Assembly: GCA_016929395.1 (NCBI GenBank)
Contig: JAFGIX010000010.1
Coordinates: 1 to 64,000, forward strand
DNA: 64,000 bases
Direction: 5' to 3'
Source of the DNA: Candidatus Zymogenus saltonus
Lineage (GTDB): Bacteria > Desulfobacterota > Zymogenia > Zymogenales > Zymogenaceae
Below are positions 8,670-17,755 of the stretch, piece by piece; position 1 is the first letter of the stretch; every line of letters begins with the position of its first letter. The translations under genes and the position numbers were made by a program. The notes below the pieces were generated by a model, which saw only the letters and a list, made by a program, of their open reading frames with translations, was not told the origin of the DNA and ran no database searches.

Positions 8670-8917
8670 GGTTTGACCTTTGTTATCTATGCTTCTTCCC
8701 TTGATTCTGAAGGAGCCTTATTAAACAGCTTTTGAAACAGATGAGAGCTCCCGCCATAAAAGATCGCAACACAAAAACCGACGGGTGGGAATTACAGGAG
8801 ATAAGAGATCCGGACAAAATCCAATTGTAGAAAAGCATGCGGGTCGTTAGGTGTTACGGCCCAATCGTTTTTTCTATTTTTAGTCTAGTCTTCCGGGGGG
8901 CTTGGAGATCAAAAAAA

Positions 8918-8993
8918 TGGTGGAGATGATGGGATTCGAACCCACGACCTCAGCGTTGCGAACGCTGCGCTCTCCCAACTGAGCTACATCCCC
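8918..8993 (-). tRNA. tRNA-Ala (anticodon CGC)
   Basis: On the minus strand a 76-base cloverleaf begins GGGGATGTAGCTCAG and ends with an encoded CCA. The acceptor stem GGGGATG pairs with CATCTCC (one G-T), the anticodon stem CAGCG/CGCTG closes the loop TTCGCAA, and the T-loop TTCGAATC is canonical. Anticodon CGC reads GCG alanine codons. No other tRNA is nearby and no integrase accompanies it. Confidence 0.97.
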
Positions 8994-9011
8994 ACGCGAT
9001 AATTTTCGGTA

Positions 9012-9040
9012 TTTTTAGCACCAATCGCGATGCTTGTCAA
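9012..9040 (-). promoter_or_regulatory. Promoter of tRNA-Ala
   Basis: On the minus strand TTGACA (9040-9035) and TAAAAA (9017-9012) are spaced by 17 bases. The start point would lie about 12 bases before the mature tRNA 5' end. Position and a perfect -35 box make it convincing for a stable RNA gene. Confidence 0.65.
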
Positions 9041-9106
9041 CATCTAAAATATTTAAAATCTCCGCCGCACCGACAATACTGATAATCCCTCTTCCCCCCT
9101 TCCCCC

Positions 9107-9679
9107 TCAAAACTTCAGCTTTTCGAGATCGCCCGTGATGTTTCCAAGCTCGAACCAGAGCCTCGACATCTTGATATTGACGCCCACGAACTTCGTCTGG
9201 ATCAGCTCGAAGATGATACCGCCGATCTCCACCGTATCGAGATAGGCGTATTTCGTCACCGACCCTCCGGCCTTACCCACGCTCTTTATGACACCGGACT
9301 GGAGGACGCCGATTCCCATCTTGTCTAAAGCCTCCATCCTTTTGTCGAAGTCGGAGACGAAAAAGCCAAGGTGGTGAAGACCCTCTCCATGCTTTTCTAG
9401 GTGGTCAAGGTAGATATTGCGATCGCCTTTTACATGCCTGATCAGCTCGAACTGGATCTTCCCGGAAAAGGCCATCACGATATCCACGTCGAAATCGAGC
9501 CTCTTCTTTCCCCCCAGGTTGTGCTCCTCGTCAGAAAGCCCTGCCCTGAACCAGGGCTTAAGTCCGAATGTATCGGAGTAGAACTTAGCCGTCTTTTCGA
9601 TGTCCTTGACGACAATCCCCAGCTGACCCAGCTTCGGAAGTTTCAAAACCTTGGCAAGCCTTTTCGCCTTATCGTCCAT
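9107..9679 (-). CDS. VOC-family (glyoxalase / methylmalonyl-CoA epimerase-like) protein
   Basis: A 190-residue protein with two beta-alpha-beta-beta-beta modules of the vicinal-oxygen-chelate fold. Candidate metal ligands are Glu in QFELIRH, His in GLHHLGFFV and Glu in IIFELIQ; the usual first His is replaced by Gln in LGQLGIVV, as in some family members. Methylmalonyl-CoA epimerase or lactoylglutathione-lyase-like chemistry is possible, but the substrate is unknown. I chose the internal ATG at 9679, which follows GGGGGGTG, over the track-length start at 9754. Confidence 0.75.
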   Translation of the reverse strand: MDDKAKRLAKVLKLPKLGQLGIVVKDIEKTAKFYSDTFGLKPWFRAGLSDEEHNLGGKKRLDFDVDIVMAFSGKIQFELIRHVKGDRNIYLDHLEKHGEGLHHLGFFVSDFDKRMEALDKMGIGVLQSGVIKSVGKAGGSVTKYAYLDTVEIGGIIFELIQTKFVGVNIKMSRLWFELGNITGDLEKLKF

Positions 9680-9760
9680 CTTTTCACCCCCCGAAATCGA
9701 TTTTATTAGAACAATCCCTCCGACCCCCCTCCCTAACTTAAACTGATTCCCCATAAATCT

Positions 9761-10288
9761 CTATCTAACTTTCGACACGACCTCCCTCGCAAAATCCTCG
9801 GCCGCCCTCTCGTCCTCCTCGTCAGGATGCTTGTCCAGCTTCTCCATTCTCTTCGCCCACTCATCGTCCGGGATCTTCTTTGCCTGCTGGACCATCGGCC
9901 GGATATTCGGATCGAGCCTGCCCCGGCAGTCGAAACACCCAAGATATTCGATCCCCTTAGCCTTCGCCGCATCGGAAAAAGCGTTAATTCCCCTATCAAA
10001 GCCCTCTTTTCTCTCGTACACACCCGACGCATGGGTGACGAATCCCGCGAGCCTGAATCCGGGGGAGTCCGGCAATGCATTCAGAAACTCCCCTGCCGCG
10101 GCCGAAAGCCCGCCGGCGTGGATGGGAGACCCCAGGAACACCAGGTCAAAGGCTTTTACGTCTTCCGCCCTCACGTCTTCGAGCCTCTTGATCTCCGCAT
10201 CGTGGGAGGCCTCAACCCCCCCCAATATCGCCCCGGCGATCTTCTCGGTGTTTCCGGTACCTGTGGTATATGCAATCAGGACTTTCAT
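9761..10288 (-). CDS. Flavodoxin-family protein
   Basis: A 175-residue protein beginning MKVLIAYTTGTGNTEKIA, the phosphate-binding loop of flavodoxins. GSPIHAGGLSA near residue 55 and a later HASGVYE segment match the FMN-binding loops of the flavodoxin/FldA fold. It is probably a low-potential electron carrier or a flavodoxin-like reductase in the cytoplasm. The C-terminal ~45 residues contain a Cys-x-x-Cys pair (CFDCRG) and a charged tail (DEEDERAAEDFARE) not needed for the fold. It lies 81 bases upstream of the VOC gene on the same strand, so the two may be co-transcribed. Confidence 0.82.
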   Translation of the reverse strand: MKVLIAYTTGTGNTEKIAGAILGGVEASHDAEIKRLEDVRAEDVKAFDLVFLGSPIHAGGLSAAAGEFLNALPDSPGFRLAGFVTHASGVYERKEGFDRGINAFSDAAKAKGIEYLGCFDCRGRLDPNIRPMVQQAKKIPDDEWAKRMEKLDKHPDEEDERAAEDFAREVVSKVR

Positions 10289-10544
10289 CGCGAATCCCCC
10301 AAGTATATAAATCGTCGTTTGGCCCTATACCCTCACCACATATTTCCGGGCATAAAAACCACCCTGCAGTTTTTTCAACACCCCTTCCGGCCCCTTCAAT
10401 CAAAAATACCGCACATCTAAATCGAGAATCCTAATCGTGCGGCTAAATCATGTTGTTTAACCGCTTCTTCGTCTCCTCGGCCTCCTTAACCATTCGACTC
10501 GTTCCTCGCTCATGGCGGGCCTAAGACAAGGGGCCTATCAAAGG

Positions 10545-10564
10545 CAAGGGGCTTAAGCCCCTTG
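10545..10564. repeat. Dispersed palindrome, copy 1
   Basis: The perfect 20-base palindrome CAAGGGGCTTAAGCCCCTTG sits 58 bases downstream of the nitronate-monooxygenase-like gene. A half-site (GACAAGGGGC) lies just left of it at 10525-10534. The outer bases (GG versus TC) are not complementary in this copy. The same palindrome recurs at 13136, 16357, 29826 and 57032. Confidence 0.85.
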
Positions 10565-10622
10565 TCTGTCCTGATCCCGTCGAAGGGAGCCTGCCGAAGG
10601 ACATGGTGAACCATCCAAGTAA

Positions 10623-11657
10623 CTAAATCATCTCGTTTAACTTCTTTTTCGTCTCCTCCGCCTCCTTCACCATCCTCTCCATCAGCTCCTTGATCGTCGG
10701 CACGTCTTCGATCAGGCCGGTTACCTGCCCCACAGGGAGGATACCCCTCTTAACGTCCCCGTCCTCGGTGGCGAGGTTCGCCGCCCGGTAGGTGTTTGCA
10801 AGATAGGCCATCTGAATGGCGTTTTTCGGCCCCGAGGCGAGCACCCCGAGGAAGAGCTTGAAAAACGGGAGCTTCAGCTGCTTTGCAATAATCCTCGAGT
10901 TGAAAAACGCCGCCGGGAGATTCAAGCCCCGCTTGACCGCCCTTCGTGTGGCCTTCGTGTCCATGCAGCGGCACGGGATACCGTCGATCCTCGTCGAGTA
11001 TATCGTATCGTATATCGTCTTTTCGATGGAGAGGTCCTTGAAGTTCTGATGGAGGGGGCTCTCCGCTGTCGACATGAAGCGGCTTCCCATCGCTATACCT
11101 TCGGCCCCGAGGGCGAGCGCCGCGGCAAGAGCCATCCCGCTGGAAAATCCGCCGGCCGCGATGATCGGTATATTCATAGCCTTGGAGATGCTCGGGATAA
11201 GTACCAGGCTCGTGGCGTCCCCGCCGTGGCCCGCCGCCTCGTGCCCCGTAACGATCAGCCCGTCAGTCCCGTAGTCCTGGGCGCGCTTTGCGTGGTAGTG
11301 GTTTATCACCGTGGCAATCACCTTGCCGCCGTATTTATGGGCCTTGTCCACCAGCCAGTCACCCTTTCCCAGGGCGAAGTTTATCACGGGGACCTTCTCC
11401 TCAATTAAAATCTCGGCGTTTTCCCTCCCCGCCGGAAGCAAGAGGGACGCGTTGGCGCCGAAGGGTTTATCGGTCAGAGACCTTACCTCTTTTATCGCCT
11501 CTCTCGTCTCGTCCAGGCTCAACGGGCCTGTCGCCAGAATCCCCAACCCTCCGGCGTTGGAGACCGCCGCCACCACCTTGGGAATGCTGATCCAGCTCAT
11601 CCCCGAAAGTAGTATAGGATACTTGATACCAAAAAGTTCCGTAATCTTCGTCTTCAT
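10623..11657 (-). CDS. NAD(P)H-dependent flavin oxidoreductase (nitronate monooxygenase / FabK-like)
   Basis: A 344-residue TIM-barrel FMN enzyme of the 2-nitropropane dioxygenase family (PF03060). It starts with the family pattern ITELFGIKYPILLSGMSWI; EAAGHGG near residue 138 holds the catalytic-type histidine, and AAGGFSSG near residue 166 is an FMN phosphate-binding segment. FabK enoyl-ACP reductases share these features, so either a nitronate/oxidoreductase or an enoyl reductase role is possible. No fatty-acid genes are adjacent, which favours the general oxidoreductase reading. The ~70-residue C-terminal extension has a lysine- and glutamate-rich end. Confidence 0.82.
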   Translation of the reverse strand: MKTKITELFGIKYPILLSGMSWISIPKVVAAVSNAGGLGILATGPLSLDETREAIKEVRSLTDKPFGANASLLLPAGRENAEILIEEKVPVINFALGKGDWLVDKAHKYGGKVIATVINHYHAKRAQDYGTDGLIVTGHEAAGHGGDATSLVLIPSISKAMNIPIIAAGGFSSGMALAAALALGAEGIAMGSRFMSTAESPLHQNFKDLSIEKTIYDTIYSTRIDGIPCRCMDTKATRRAVKRGLNLPAAFFNSRIIAKQLKLPFFKLFLGVLASGPKNAIQMAYLANTYRAANLATEDGDVKRGILPVGQVTGLIEDVPTIKELMERMVKEAEETKKKLNEMI

Positions 11658-11820
11658 AAAAACCTCGTATTTGGTTACAGTTCAGCTCGATATGATCTGT
11701 CGCATTTTTTGCCCGAATAGAGTAGCACACCCAACCGGCTTTTGTAAAACCTTATTTAAAGGGACTCCGAAAAAAAACGACGGTGAAAGTAGTTATTGGG
11801 ATGATCGAGCCGGATATTCG

Positions 11821-12936
11821 CTAAAGGAAGAGGGTCTCCCCGTGGGCGATCTTGACCAGGCGATCGGAAAGACCCGCGGCCTCCATCTCCCTCTCGATAT
11901 CGATGGGCGGAAAGTAGACAGGCTCATCCCCCAGGCGGAACGTCCCCCAGTGGATCACCATCAGCCTCTCGGCGTTGAGCTCCCTGAAAGCCCTGACCGT
12001 CTCCTTCGGATCCATGTGGCTCCCCTTCATGAACCACCTCGGCTCGTAGGCGCCCAGGCATATTATCGCAAGGTCGATCTTGCACTGTTCGCCTATCTCC
12101 TTGAAGTAGTCGAAATAGGCCGTATCCCCAGAGACGAAGATATTACCGCCCGAGGCGGTCTTTATGAGATACGATCCCCAGAGGGAGCGGTTCGGCCCCT
12201 CGATCGGGTCCCTCATCGTCCAGTGGTTACAGGGAAGGAGGGTTATCTCGAATCCGCCGTTCCTGTAGCTCTCGTACCAATCGAGCTTGGTTCGGTTCTT
12301 CATCCTCAATATCTTGAAGATCCAATCGTAGCCCAGGGGAGTGACCAGATGGGTATTCCTGTCGAGTCTTCTCAATGAATTGAAATCGAGGTGGTCGCGG
12401 TGGCCGTGGCTGATCAGGACGTGGTCCGGGGCGGGCATCTCCGCCACGTCAAAATTGAGGGGCGTGAAGTCCCTGATCTTCCCTATGAACCTGTAAAAAA
12501 CGGGGTCGACCAGGAGATACTTGCCCTCATCCTTTATCAGCACGGTGGAGTGCTTCAGGAAGGTTGCGGACAGCCCCTTGTGTTTTTTAACGGCGTTCCA
12601 GTCCACGGAGACGCCCACGACCCTCTCGTCCTTGTAAAAACCCTTGAACCTGTTGTCGGAGAGGAACTTCCACTTGAAGAGATTCTTGAAGCCTCCCTGA
12701 TCCTTGATGCTCCCGAAGGGACTCAGAAAGCGCTCAAAGCCGTGATGGAGCTTCTTCTTGGCATATTCTCTCAAGGAAAGTCCATCGTAGTTTACGATGA
12801 GCGCCCTCTCGTCCTCGGATTCAGCCACATCGGCTCCCCTTGAACACGATGGAAACAGGGAGAAAACAGCCACTCCCTTTGAAAGGGCGGCTATTTTTTT
12901 CAGACACGTCCTTCTGTCAATTTTCTCTGTGTACAT
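11821..12936 (-). CDS. Exported metallo-beta-lactamase-fold hydrolase (NAPE-PLD / UlaG-like)
   Basis: A 371-residue protein. The N terminus carries a twin-arginine-like DRRTCLKKIA stretch and a hydrophobic segment ending FPSC, so Tat export with lipid attachment at Cys28 is possible. The MBL metal motif HGHRDHLDF is near residue 172, followed by a later VSGDTAYFDYF segment (Asp ligand) and VIHWGTF near the C terminus. This is the N-acyl-phosphatidylethanolamine phospholipase D/UlaG branch of the fold. It probably cleaves a phosphodiester or lactone outside the cytoplasm. The substrate is unknown. Confidence 0.82.
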   Translation of the reverse strand: MYTEKIDRRTCLKKIAALSKGVAVFSLFPSCSRGADVAESEDERALIVNYDGLSLREYAKKKLHHGFERFLSPFGSIKDQGGFKNLFKWKFLSDNRFKGFYKDERVVGVSVDWNAVKKHKGLSATFLKHSTVLIKDEGKYLLVDPVFYRFIGKIRDFTPLNFDVAEMPAPDHVLISHGHRDHLDFNSLRRLDRNTHLVTPLGYDWIFKILRMKNRTKLDWYESYRNGGFEITLLPCNHWTMRDPIEGPNRSLWGSYLIKTASGGNIFVSGDTAYFDYFKEIGEQCKIDLAIICLGAYEPRWFMKGSHMDPKETVRAFRELNAERLMVIHWGTFRLGDEPVYFPPIDIEREMEAAGLSDRLVKIAHGETLFL

Positions 12937-13135
12937 TGCGCTTAGTTAAATCATCGATCAAGTTGGAAATCTTCTATAAGTATATTACAAATACCTCGTT
13001 TTGTAAATGGTTTATATCGTTAAGGCTGGTTTTTTTTAGTAAGTGCAAAAAGTGCTTCGAGGCGGGCCGTAAAACGGCGACCGCCCCTCCCCTCTTTACA
13101 AAGGCTCACTAAAAAAGGGCTTTGTCAACAGTCTG

Positions 13136-13159
13136 GACAAGGGGCTTAAGCCCCTTGTC
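13136..13159. repeat. Dispersed palindrome, copy 2
   Basis: A perfect 24-base palindrome built on CAAGGGGCTTAAGCCCCTTG with GA/TC on the outside. A further half-site (AAGCCCCTTGTCT) follows at 13166-13178. It lies in the 305-base gap (12937-13241) between the exported hydrolase and the AT-rich orphan gene; I see nothing else there except a TTGTAAATGG-rich AT stretch. Confidence 0.9.
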
Positions 13160-13241
13160 TCAGCCAAGCCCCTTGTCTTATATAATCCCCTTGTTTTAGG
13201 GAGCGCGGCAATCGGGTGTTAGATTATCGTATGGAATGCTT

Positions 13242-14159
13242 TTATGTCTTGTCAGCTTTTTCGATCATTTTCATAAATTCAATTATAGGAATTTGACTAT
13301 CCTTCTTTGATAAATAACCGGTATCACCATGTTCAAAAATGGTTCTAACGGCTTGCATTAGTATCTCTTTTTTTGAATCCTTGTTTTCCACTCCCTCAAT
13401 TAATAAACGATACGTGTGTAAAATATTTTCCCTATGCTTGTTCATTGTATACAAGTGCATATTAACATTAAATATTCTGATTACTTGATAGAATATAAAT
13501 GTTACGAACGAGATAATTACAATTCTAATCAGTATAACTTGAAATGATATTTTTACATCAGATTTTTTTTCGATCATATCCGTCAATTTATCTAGTAATA
13601 ATTGTAGGTCTTTGTATATAAAACACGCAATTCCTATTCCAATAACTAGAAAAAATAAAGCAATAAAAATGTTTTTAGACGCCTGTTTACCAAATATACC
13701 AGTGCCAACTATTTTTTTAAAAAAACCAGCAAACCTACTAATTCCAGTTTCTACTGAAGCTTCTCTAAGCAATTCTAAAGTTCTTTCTGCCACTTCCGAT
13801 TGTTTTTTCGAAAGGTAAATATCAAAATCTCTTATAAAATTGTAAGAGTTTTGATAACTATCAGTTGTTCTTCTGAATAGTTGTTCTTTTTTAGCTAAAG
13901 CGTCATGTTTTTGAGGATCAAATGAGCTTATTTCTTCTGCTATTTTTGTGAATTCACTTAAATGCTGAAGAATTTGTTGTTTGTTATGTTCAGGCAATGG
14001 ATTAAAGAAATCATGCTCATTCTCAAGTTTAGTATAGTATTCATACATTCTCTCTAATTGTGGGTATACTTGTGTGAATTCATAATCCTTGTTTTTTCTT
14101 TCCAAAGATGGAAGGTCAATTTTTTTCAACTTATCTATGTATCCAATTATCCTATTCAT
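13242..14159 (-). CDS. AT-rich orphan membrane protein (unknown)
   Basis: A 305-residue protein that I do not recognise with confidence. The first ~140 residues are charged and probably helical or coiled-coil; two membrane helices follow (about residues 160-185 and 205-230); a soluble C-terminal domain ends in HTYRLLIEGVENKD and TIFEHGDTGY. The layout loosely recalls DUF6161-type membrane proteins. Base composition is far more AT-rich than any neighbour, and it stands alone, so recent acquisition is likely. ATG at 14159 follows GTGGGGGATTTA and is preferred over the upstream in-frame start at 14180. Confidence 0.7.
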   Translation of the reverse strand: MNRIIGYIDKLKKIDLPSLERKNKDYEFTQVYPQLERMYEYYTKLENEHDFFNPLPEHNKQQILQHLSEFTKIAEEISSFDPQKHDALAKKEQLFRRTTDSYQNSYNFIRDFDIYLSKKQSEVAERTLELLREASVETGISRFAGFFKKIVGTGIFGKQASKNIFIALFFLVIGIGIACFIYKDLQLLLDKLTDMIEKKSDVKISFQVILIRIVIISFVTFIFYQVIRIFNVNMHLYTMNKHRENILHTYRLLIEGVENKDSKKEILMQAVRTIFEHGDTGYLSKKDSQIPIIEFMKMIEKADKT

Positions 14160-14324
14160 ATTAAATCCCCCACTTCCCAATAATTAATTTAGAATGATTT
14201 TTTAAAGACCTATTTAACAATTATACAATCATGGTCTAAAAAATCTACTAAAAAATGATGAAGCCTAAACCACAAAACCATCGCACCCCAGCCACCTTTT
14301 CAATAAAAACCCTACAAAAAACAC

Positions 14325-14354
14325 TTGACAAACAACTTCCCTCTATGCTATTCA
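14325..14354 (+). promoter_or_regulatory. Putative promoter of the rnf cluster
   Basis: TTGACA at 14325-14330 is followed after 18 bases by TATTCA (14349-14354), preceded by TG at the extended -10 position. The start point would be near 14361, leaving a leader of about 70 bases before rnfA. Confidence 0.5.
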
Positions 14355-14433
14355 CATTATCTTATGCTTGCGGAAAAGAATCTTGCATAGGAAGTGCTCA
14401 CCTCAAACGGTTTAATTAGATTGTGGGTGCCCT

Positions 14434-15012
14434 ATGGAAAAACTGCTCCTCCTAATTATCAGCGCGGTATTGGTAAATAACTTCGTCCTCGCAAGATTCC
14501 TGGGCATATGCCCATTTCTCGGAGTGTCAAAAAAGACGGAGACCGCCATCGGCATGGGAATGGCGGTCATCTTCGTAATGAGCATTGCGTCACTCGTCAC
14601 CTGGATTCTCCAGTATTATATCCTTACCCCTTATAATATCCAATATCTACAAACTATCGTGTTCATCCTTGTCATAGCCTCTCTTGTCCAGCTTGTCGAG
14701 ATGATAATCCAGAAGGTAAGCCCAGTCCTCTATCAGGCATTGGGGATATTTCTCCCCCTTATCACCACGAACTGCGCTGTTTTGGGCGTGGCCGTTCTGA
14801 ACATCCAGAAAGGCTACAGCTTCTGGGAGTCCGTTATCTTCGGCGTGGGCGCGTCTTTGGGGTTTGCCCTCGCGCTGATCCTGTTCGCGGGAATCAGGGA
14901 GCGACTCGACCTCGCCGATGTGCCCAAGCCCCTCAGGGGTACAGCCATCGCCCTTGTCACGGCGGGGCTCCTATCACTGGCGTTTATGGGATTCGCCGGC
15001 CTCGTCAAGTAG
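14434..15012 (+). CDS. rnfA: Rnf complex subunit RnfA
   Basis: A 192-residue protein with six membrane helices, close to full family length. The conserved segments [22 protein letters not shown] (residues 9-30) and [12 protein letters not shown] near residue 110 identify RnfA/NqrE-family proteins. Cysteines in these two segments are the ones proposed to bind an iron-sulphur cluster inside the membrane. RnfA and RnfE form the membrane core through which electrons pass in ferredoxin:NAD oxidoreductase. First gene of an A-B-C-D-G-E order like that of gamma-proteobacteria; the clostridial order is C-D-G-E-A-B. Confidence 0.97.
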   Translation: MEKLLLLIISAVLVNNFVLARFLGICPFLGVSKKTETAIGMGMAVIFVMSIASLVTWILQYYILTPYNIQYLQTIVFILVIASLVQLVEMIIQKVSPVLYQALGIFLPLITTNCAVLGVAVLNIQKGYSFWESVIFGVGASLGFALALILFAGIRERLDLADVPKPLRGTAIALVTAGLLSLAFMGFAGLVK

Positions 15013-15236
15013 TCGAGGACCGGGGTGTCGGGGCAACACAAAAGGCAGGAGAACGGGAAGGTTGGGACAGCGGGGCTGGAGGGGCAGCGGAGGGGCTGGA
15101 CAAAGGAAAATGGAGAACAGCGGAAAGGGCAAGGTAACGGAAAGGGAGGCGGAGCCGAGGGATGGAAACGGATGAACGATGGACAAGGCATTTGAATCTG
15201 TCGAAATCTTAAATACGGGAGGGGAGGGATAAAATC

Positions 15237-16238
15237 ATGCTGTCAGCCCTGTTGACATTGGCGGGATTGGGCCTCATCGCGGCTTTGGGACTCGCCGTGG
15301 CCTCCCGCGTCTTCTACGTCGATATCGATCCAAGGATAAATACGATCGCCGACCTCCTCCCAGGGGCCAACTGCGGAGGCTGCGGCTACCCCGGCTGCAG
15401 CGCCCTCGCCGCGGCGATAGTCAGCGGAGAGGGGAAGATCGAAAGCTGCTCCGCCGTCGACGAACAAAGCGCCCTCGCCATAGCGGACGTCATGGGGATC
15501 ATCTACACCGAGACCGAGAAGAAACACGCCGTGATACACTGCAATTTCCCCGCGGGAGGCGTCGGCGAAAAATTCAGATACCTCGGCGTGACCGACTGCC
15601 GCGCCGCAAACATGATGTCAAACGGGCCCAAGCTCTGTGCCTACGCCTGCATCGGCCTCGGAACGTGCAGGGACGTCTGCCCCTTCGGCGCAATAACCTT
15701 AACCGAGGCGGGGCTTCCGGTGGTCGATATAGACAAGTGCACCGCCTGCGGGAAGTGCGTCGAGGCGTGCCCCAAGTCGCTGATCGACCTCGCCCCGGTA
15801 AGCAAGACCGTCCACGTCCTCTGTTCATCGAGGGAAAAGGGGGCAGCGGTCAAAAAACTATGCAGTGTGGGGTGTATATCGTGCATGGCCTGCGAAAAGG
15901 CGTGCCCCTTCGAGGCGATAAAGATAACAGACAATCTCGCCCGAATCAATTACGACAAGTGCAGGAGCTGTGGTATATGCGTCTCCAAGTGCCCCACGGG
16001 CTCGATCGTCGATTATCGGGATTACCGCCTCGTCGCCGAGATCTCGGATAAGTGCAACGGCTGTACCCTCTGCGCAAGGGCGTGCCCGACAAACGCCATC
16101 TCCGGCACACCCAAGGAGATGCACGTGGTGGACGGTGAGAAGTGCATCGGGTGCGGCATCTGCGTGGATCAGTGCAAGAGGAATGCTGTGACCTTAAAAA
16201 AGGTCGAGGGAGTAAAAAGGGCGGTCGTCGCCGGTTAG
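15237..16238 (+). CDS. rnfB: Rnf complex subunit RnfB (multi-cluster ferredoxin subunit)
   Basis: A 333-residue subunit with one N-terminal membrane helix, a [4Fe-4S] domain (ANCGGCGYPGCSALA near residue 42), then six further cysteine motifs: the RnfB-type CAYACIGLGTCRDVCP and five ferredoxin-type motifs (CTACGKC, CISCMAC, CRSCGIC, CNGCTLC, CIGCGIC). It accepts electrons from reduced ferredoxin. This long form is like that of acetogens and much longer than the ~190-residue E. coli RsxB. It is separated from rnfA by 224 purine-rich bases without a gene. Confidence 0.97.
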   Translation: MLSALLTLAGLGLIAALGLAVASRVFYVDIDPRINTIADLLPGANCGGCGYPGCSALAAAIVSGEGKIESCSAVDEQSALAIADVMGIIYTETEKKHAVIHCNFPAGGVGEKFRYLGVTDCRAANMMSNGPKLCAYACIGLGTCRDVCPFGAITLTEAGLPVVDIDKCTACGKCVEACPKSLIDLAPVSKTVHVLCSSREKGAAVKKLCSVGCISCMACEKACPFEAIKITDNLARINYDKCRSCGICVSKCPTGSIVDYRDYRLVAEISDKCNGCTLCARACPTNAISGTPKEMHVVDGEKCIGCGICVDQCKRNAVTLKKVEGVKRAVVAG

Positions 16239-16356
16239 CCGGCTTGTAATGAGTTGGGGAGGGATGAACTGGAATGGCTTAAGGATATATTGGCTTTAGG
16301 TAAAGGCACTAAACGGTTTTAATAAATAATATCGCGATAATAGATAGAAAAGGGGA

Positions 16357-16380
16357 GACAAGGGGCTTAAGCCCCTTGTC
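16357..16380. repeat. Dispersed palindrome, copy 3 (between rnfB and rnfC)
   Basis: A perfect 24-base palindrome on the CAAGGGGCTTAAGCCCCTTG core. It ends 46 bases before the rnfC start codon. As RNA it would fold into a 12-bp hairpin inside the rnf transcript. Confidence 0.9.
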
Positions 16381-16426
16381 TGGCTCCCTTATCTGGCCCC
16401 TTATCTCTAGGGAGAAGATCGAGCCC

Positions 16427-17755
16427 ATGAATAAGAAGAAGACATACAGGTTTTCGGGGGGTGTTCACCCGCCTGAGGAGAAGCTGACGAGGAGTCTCCC
16501 CATAGAAGAAATGCCCCCTCCGAAAAAGGCCTACATCCCCCTCTCCCAGCATATCGGCGCGCCGTCGAGTCCGGTGGTTGAGCCGGGAGACAAGGTGAAT
16601 ATCGGAACGAGGCTCTCCGATCCGGGCGGCTTCGTGTCGGCCCCGGTCTTCTCCTCGATTTCGGGGAAGGTGGTTGAAATAGTCGATCACCCCCACACCC
16701 TCGGGAGGTCGATGCCCACCGTCGTTATCGAGGCGGAGGGAACAGACGAGTGGGACAAATCAATAAAACCAAGGACAGATTACGAGGCCCTCTCCCCGGA
16801 CGAGATAAAGTCTATAATCCAAAACGCCGGCATCGTGGGAATGGGGGGTGCCACGTTTCCCACCCACGTCAAGCTCTCGCCGCCCAAGGAGAAGCCGATA
16901 AACGCCTTTATAATAAACGGCGCCGAGTGCGAGCCGTACCTGACGGCGGACCACCGCGTCATGCTGGAGATGCCTGAGAAGGTGGTGTCCGGCGCCATGC
17001 TCATCGGCAAGGTCCTCGGGGTCAAGAAGATATACGTGGGGATAGAGAACAACAAGATGGACGCCGTAGAGGCGATGAGGGATGTGGTGAAAGAGGACAA
17101 TGTGGAGATAGTCCCCCTGAAGGTACGGTACCCCCAGGGTGCGGAAAAACAGCTTATAAAAACGATATTGAACAGGGATGTCCCTTCCGGGGGGCTCCCC
17201 ATGGACGTGGGCGTCGTCGTCCAGAACGTCGGGACGGCGGTCGCCGTTCACGACGCGGTGGCGCTCGGAAGGCCCCTCGTCGAGCGTATAACGACAGTCA
17301 CCGGCCCCGGAATAAAAAACCCGAAAAACCTTAAGATAAGGATAGGGACTCCTATATCGGAGGTGATCGACTACTGCGGGGGACTCTCCGAGGACGTGGG
17401 AAAGGTGATCCTCGGCGGGCCGATGATGGGTCTCGCCCAGTACGACCTCTCCGTCTCTGTAATCAAGGGGACGTCGGGTATCCTGATCCTGACCGATGAG
17501 ATGCTCGACACGACCGCCCAGGGGCCGTGCCTCCGCTGCGGGAACTGCGTCACGGTCTGCCCCATGGGCCTGACGCCCCTGATGTTCGGGAGATACACGG
17601 AGCTTGGGATGTTCAACGAGGCGGAAAGGAACAACGTCATGGACTGCATCGAATGCGGATGCTGCGCCTACGAATGCCCCTCGCACATTCCGCTTGTCCA
17701 TTACGCCAAGTACGCAAAGGCGGAAATTCAGGCCGCAAGGAGGAAAAGGGCGTGA
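16427..17755 (+). CDS. rnfC: Rnf complex subunit RnfC
   Basis: A 442-residue NADH-binding subunit. GGVHPPEEK near residue 9 opens the N-terminal RnfC domain; GMGGATFPTHVKLSP near residue 140 is the NuoF-like nucleotide-binding region; two ferredoxin motifs (CLRCGNCVTVCP and CIECGCCAYECP) near residues 369 and 408 complete it. It passes electrons to NAD. ATG at 16427 is chosen because the family N terminus begins there; the upstream TTG at 16376 would add 17 unconserved residues inside the palindrome. Its stop overlaps the rnfD GTG. Confidence 0.97.
   Translation: MNKKKTYRFSGGVHPPEEKLTRSLPIEEMPPPKKAYIPLSQHIGAPSSPVVEPGDKVNIGTRLSDPGGFVSAPVFSSISGKVVEIVDHPHTLGRSMPTVVIEAEGTDEWDKSIKPRTDYEALSPDEIKSIIQNAGIVGMGGATFPTHVKLSPPKEKPINAFIINGAECEPYLTADHRVMLEMPEKVVSGAMLIGKVLGVKKIYVGIENNKMDAVEAMRDVVKEDNVEIVPLKVRYPQGAEKQLIKTILNRDVPSGGLPMDVGVVVQNVGTAVAVHDAVALGRPLVERITTVTGPGIKNPKNLKIRIGTPISEVIDYCGGLSEDVGKVILGGPMMGLAQYDLSVSVIKGTSGILILTDEMLDTTAQGPCLRCGNCVTVCPMGLTPLMFGRYTELGMFNEAERNNVMDCIECGCCAYECPSHIPLVHYAKYAKAEIQAARRKRA

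Noticed and set aside
8918-9000. Attachment site of an integrated element at tRNA-Ala
   Set aside because: No integrase and no repeated tRNA 3' end within the window.
14974-15191. Small proteins in the rnfA-rnfB gap
   Set aside because: The frames arise from purine-rich low-complexity DNA and have proline/serine- or arginine/glycine-biased translations without a start signal.
16760-17701. 313-codon open frame on the minus strand
   Set aside because: Complete overlap with rnfC, which has all family motifs. The shadow is rich in His, Arg and Asp, as expected of an antisense frame.
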